The position numbers and the translations under genes were made by a program. The notes beneath the pieces are model-generated. The model saw only the letters and a list, made by a program, of their open reading frames with translations. It was not told the origin of the DNA and ran no database searches. Shown piece after piece: positions 13,616 to 13,988 of a stretch of DNA of 13,988 nt. The stretch comes from Deltaproteobacteria bacterium (GTDB lineage Bacteria; Desulfobacterota; Desulfarculia; Adiutricales; Adiutricaceae): the NCBI GenBank assembly GCA_031279525.1, contig JAITIH010000290.1, positions 1 through 13,988 on the forward strand, written 5' to 3'. The number at the start of each line of letters is the position of its first letter. The stretch's first letter is position 1.

Positions 13616-13988
13616 TTTAAAAAGGGCCTCCTTACCAAATTGGCCCAATCTTTACAAAGGGCGTCATTGCCAATGGATACCACACTTTACAAAGGGCGTC
13701 ATTGCCAATTGAGACCGCAATTTACAAAGGGCGTCATTGCCAATTGATACCACACTTTACAAAGGACGTCATTACCAATGGAGACCGCCCTTTACAAAGG
13801 GCGTCCTTACCAATGGAGACCGCCATTTACAAAGGGCCTCCTTACCAATGGAGACCACACTTTACAAAGGGCGTCCTTACCAATGTAGACCGCCATTTAC
13901 AAAGGGCCTCCTTACCCATGGAGACCGCCCTTTAAAAAGGGCCTCCTTACCAATGGAGACCGCCCTTTAAAAAGGGCCTCCTTACCGA
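13616..13988. repeat. 35-bp tandem repeat array, 11 units, running off the right edge
   Basis: Units start at 13616, 13651, 13686, 13721, 13756, 13791, 13826, 13861, 13896, 13931 and 13966, exactly 35 bases apart; the last is cut by the window edge. Each unit has TTTA(C/A)AAAGG, then a variable GGCGTCATTGCC or GGCCTCCTTACC block, then AATGGAGACC-type sequence and a CGCCC, CGCCA, CGCAA or CACAC end. Units 2-4 carry the GTCATTGCC form, units 7 and 9-11 the CCTCCTTACC form, and units 5, 6 and 8 are intermediate. The junction of units 5 and 6 forms an 18-bp palindrome CGCCCTTT-AC-AAAGGGCG (13786-13803). The array begins 12 bases after the tssL stop. No spacers are present. Confidence 0.95.

Noticed and set aside
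13604..13640. Terminator just after tssL (AAGGGGCCC ... GGGCCTCCTT)
   Set aside because: The arms pair only with a bulge, there is no T-run, and the right arm is simply part of the first 35-bp repeat unit.
13702..13970. Two overlapping 77-residue open frames in the 35-bp array
   Set aside because: The period of 35 is not a multiple of three, so each frame cycles through the unit and both frames give near-identical peptides. Openness comes from the repeat lacking stops. The starts have no ribosome site.
13616..13988. CRISPR array (direct repeats near 35 bp)
   Set aside because: The whole 35-bp unit repeats with no unique spacers between copies; a CRISPR would have a period of about 60-75 bases with dissimilar spacers.

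Overview
The window carries a large part of a type VI secretion system (T6SS) locus. All recognisable genes lie on the + strand and most are packed end to end. T6SS genes imply a Gram-negative envelope. The DNA is GC-rich, very dense in GGCC, and unusually rich in TTA/CTA/CTT leucine codons. The linked pentapeptide / DUF3540 / DUF4150 module would fit a deltaproteobacterial (Desulfobacterota-like) genome, but nothing here fixes the taxon, so that placement is a weak inference.

Layout. (1) 1-3443 is a spike-tip and adaptor module: the 3' part of a pentapeptide-repeat protein cut by the left edge (probably the tail of a DUF2169-type protein), a second pentapeptide-repeat protein, a DUF3540 protein and a DUF4150 PAAR-like protein. 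(2) 3440-5346 holds tssC (sheath) and tssE (baseplate), joined to the module by 1-4 base overlaps. (3) 5347-5698 is a non-coding gap with a roughly 34-bp tandem repeat and a 13-14-bp GGCCTTAAG repeat. (4) 5699-11617 holds tssF, tssG, tssJ and tssK (baseplate subunits plus the outer-membrane lipoprotein). (5) 11643-12052 holds a possible small ORF with a duplicated DAPYWR motif and a nested hairpin. (6) 12053-13603 is tssL (inner-membrane DotU protein). (7) 13604-13988 is an array of exact 35-bp tandem repeats running off the right edge.

How the parts fit, from knowledge of the families: TssC would form the contractile sheath with TssB. TssE, TssF, TssG and TssK form the baseplate. TssL and TssJ belong to the trans-envelope complex with TssM. 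The PAAR-like protein would cap the VgrG spike, and the DUF2169/DUF3540/pentapeptide proteins would help load or fold it. TssA, TssB, Hcp, ClpV, VgrG and TssM are not in the window, nor is any recognisable toxin or immunity gene.

The most unusual features are repetitive, probably disordered segments in core components. TssL has its DotU domain split by about 280 residues containing Gly/Tyr/Asp-rich and Asn-Gly-His repeats. TssG has a C-terminal extension of about 360 residues with a 109-codon duplication. The two non-coding repeat arrays are the other regions worth attention.
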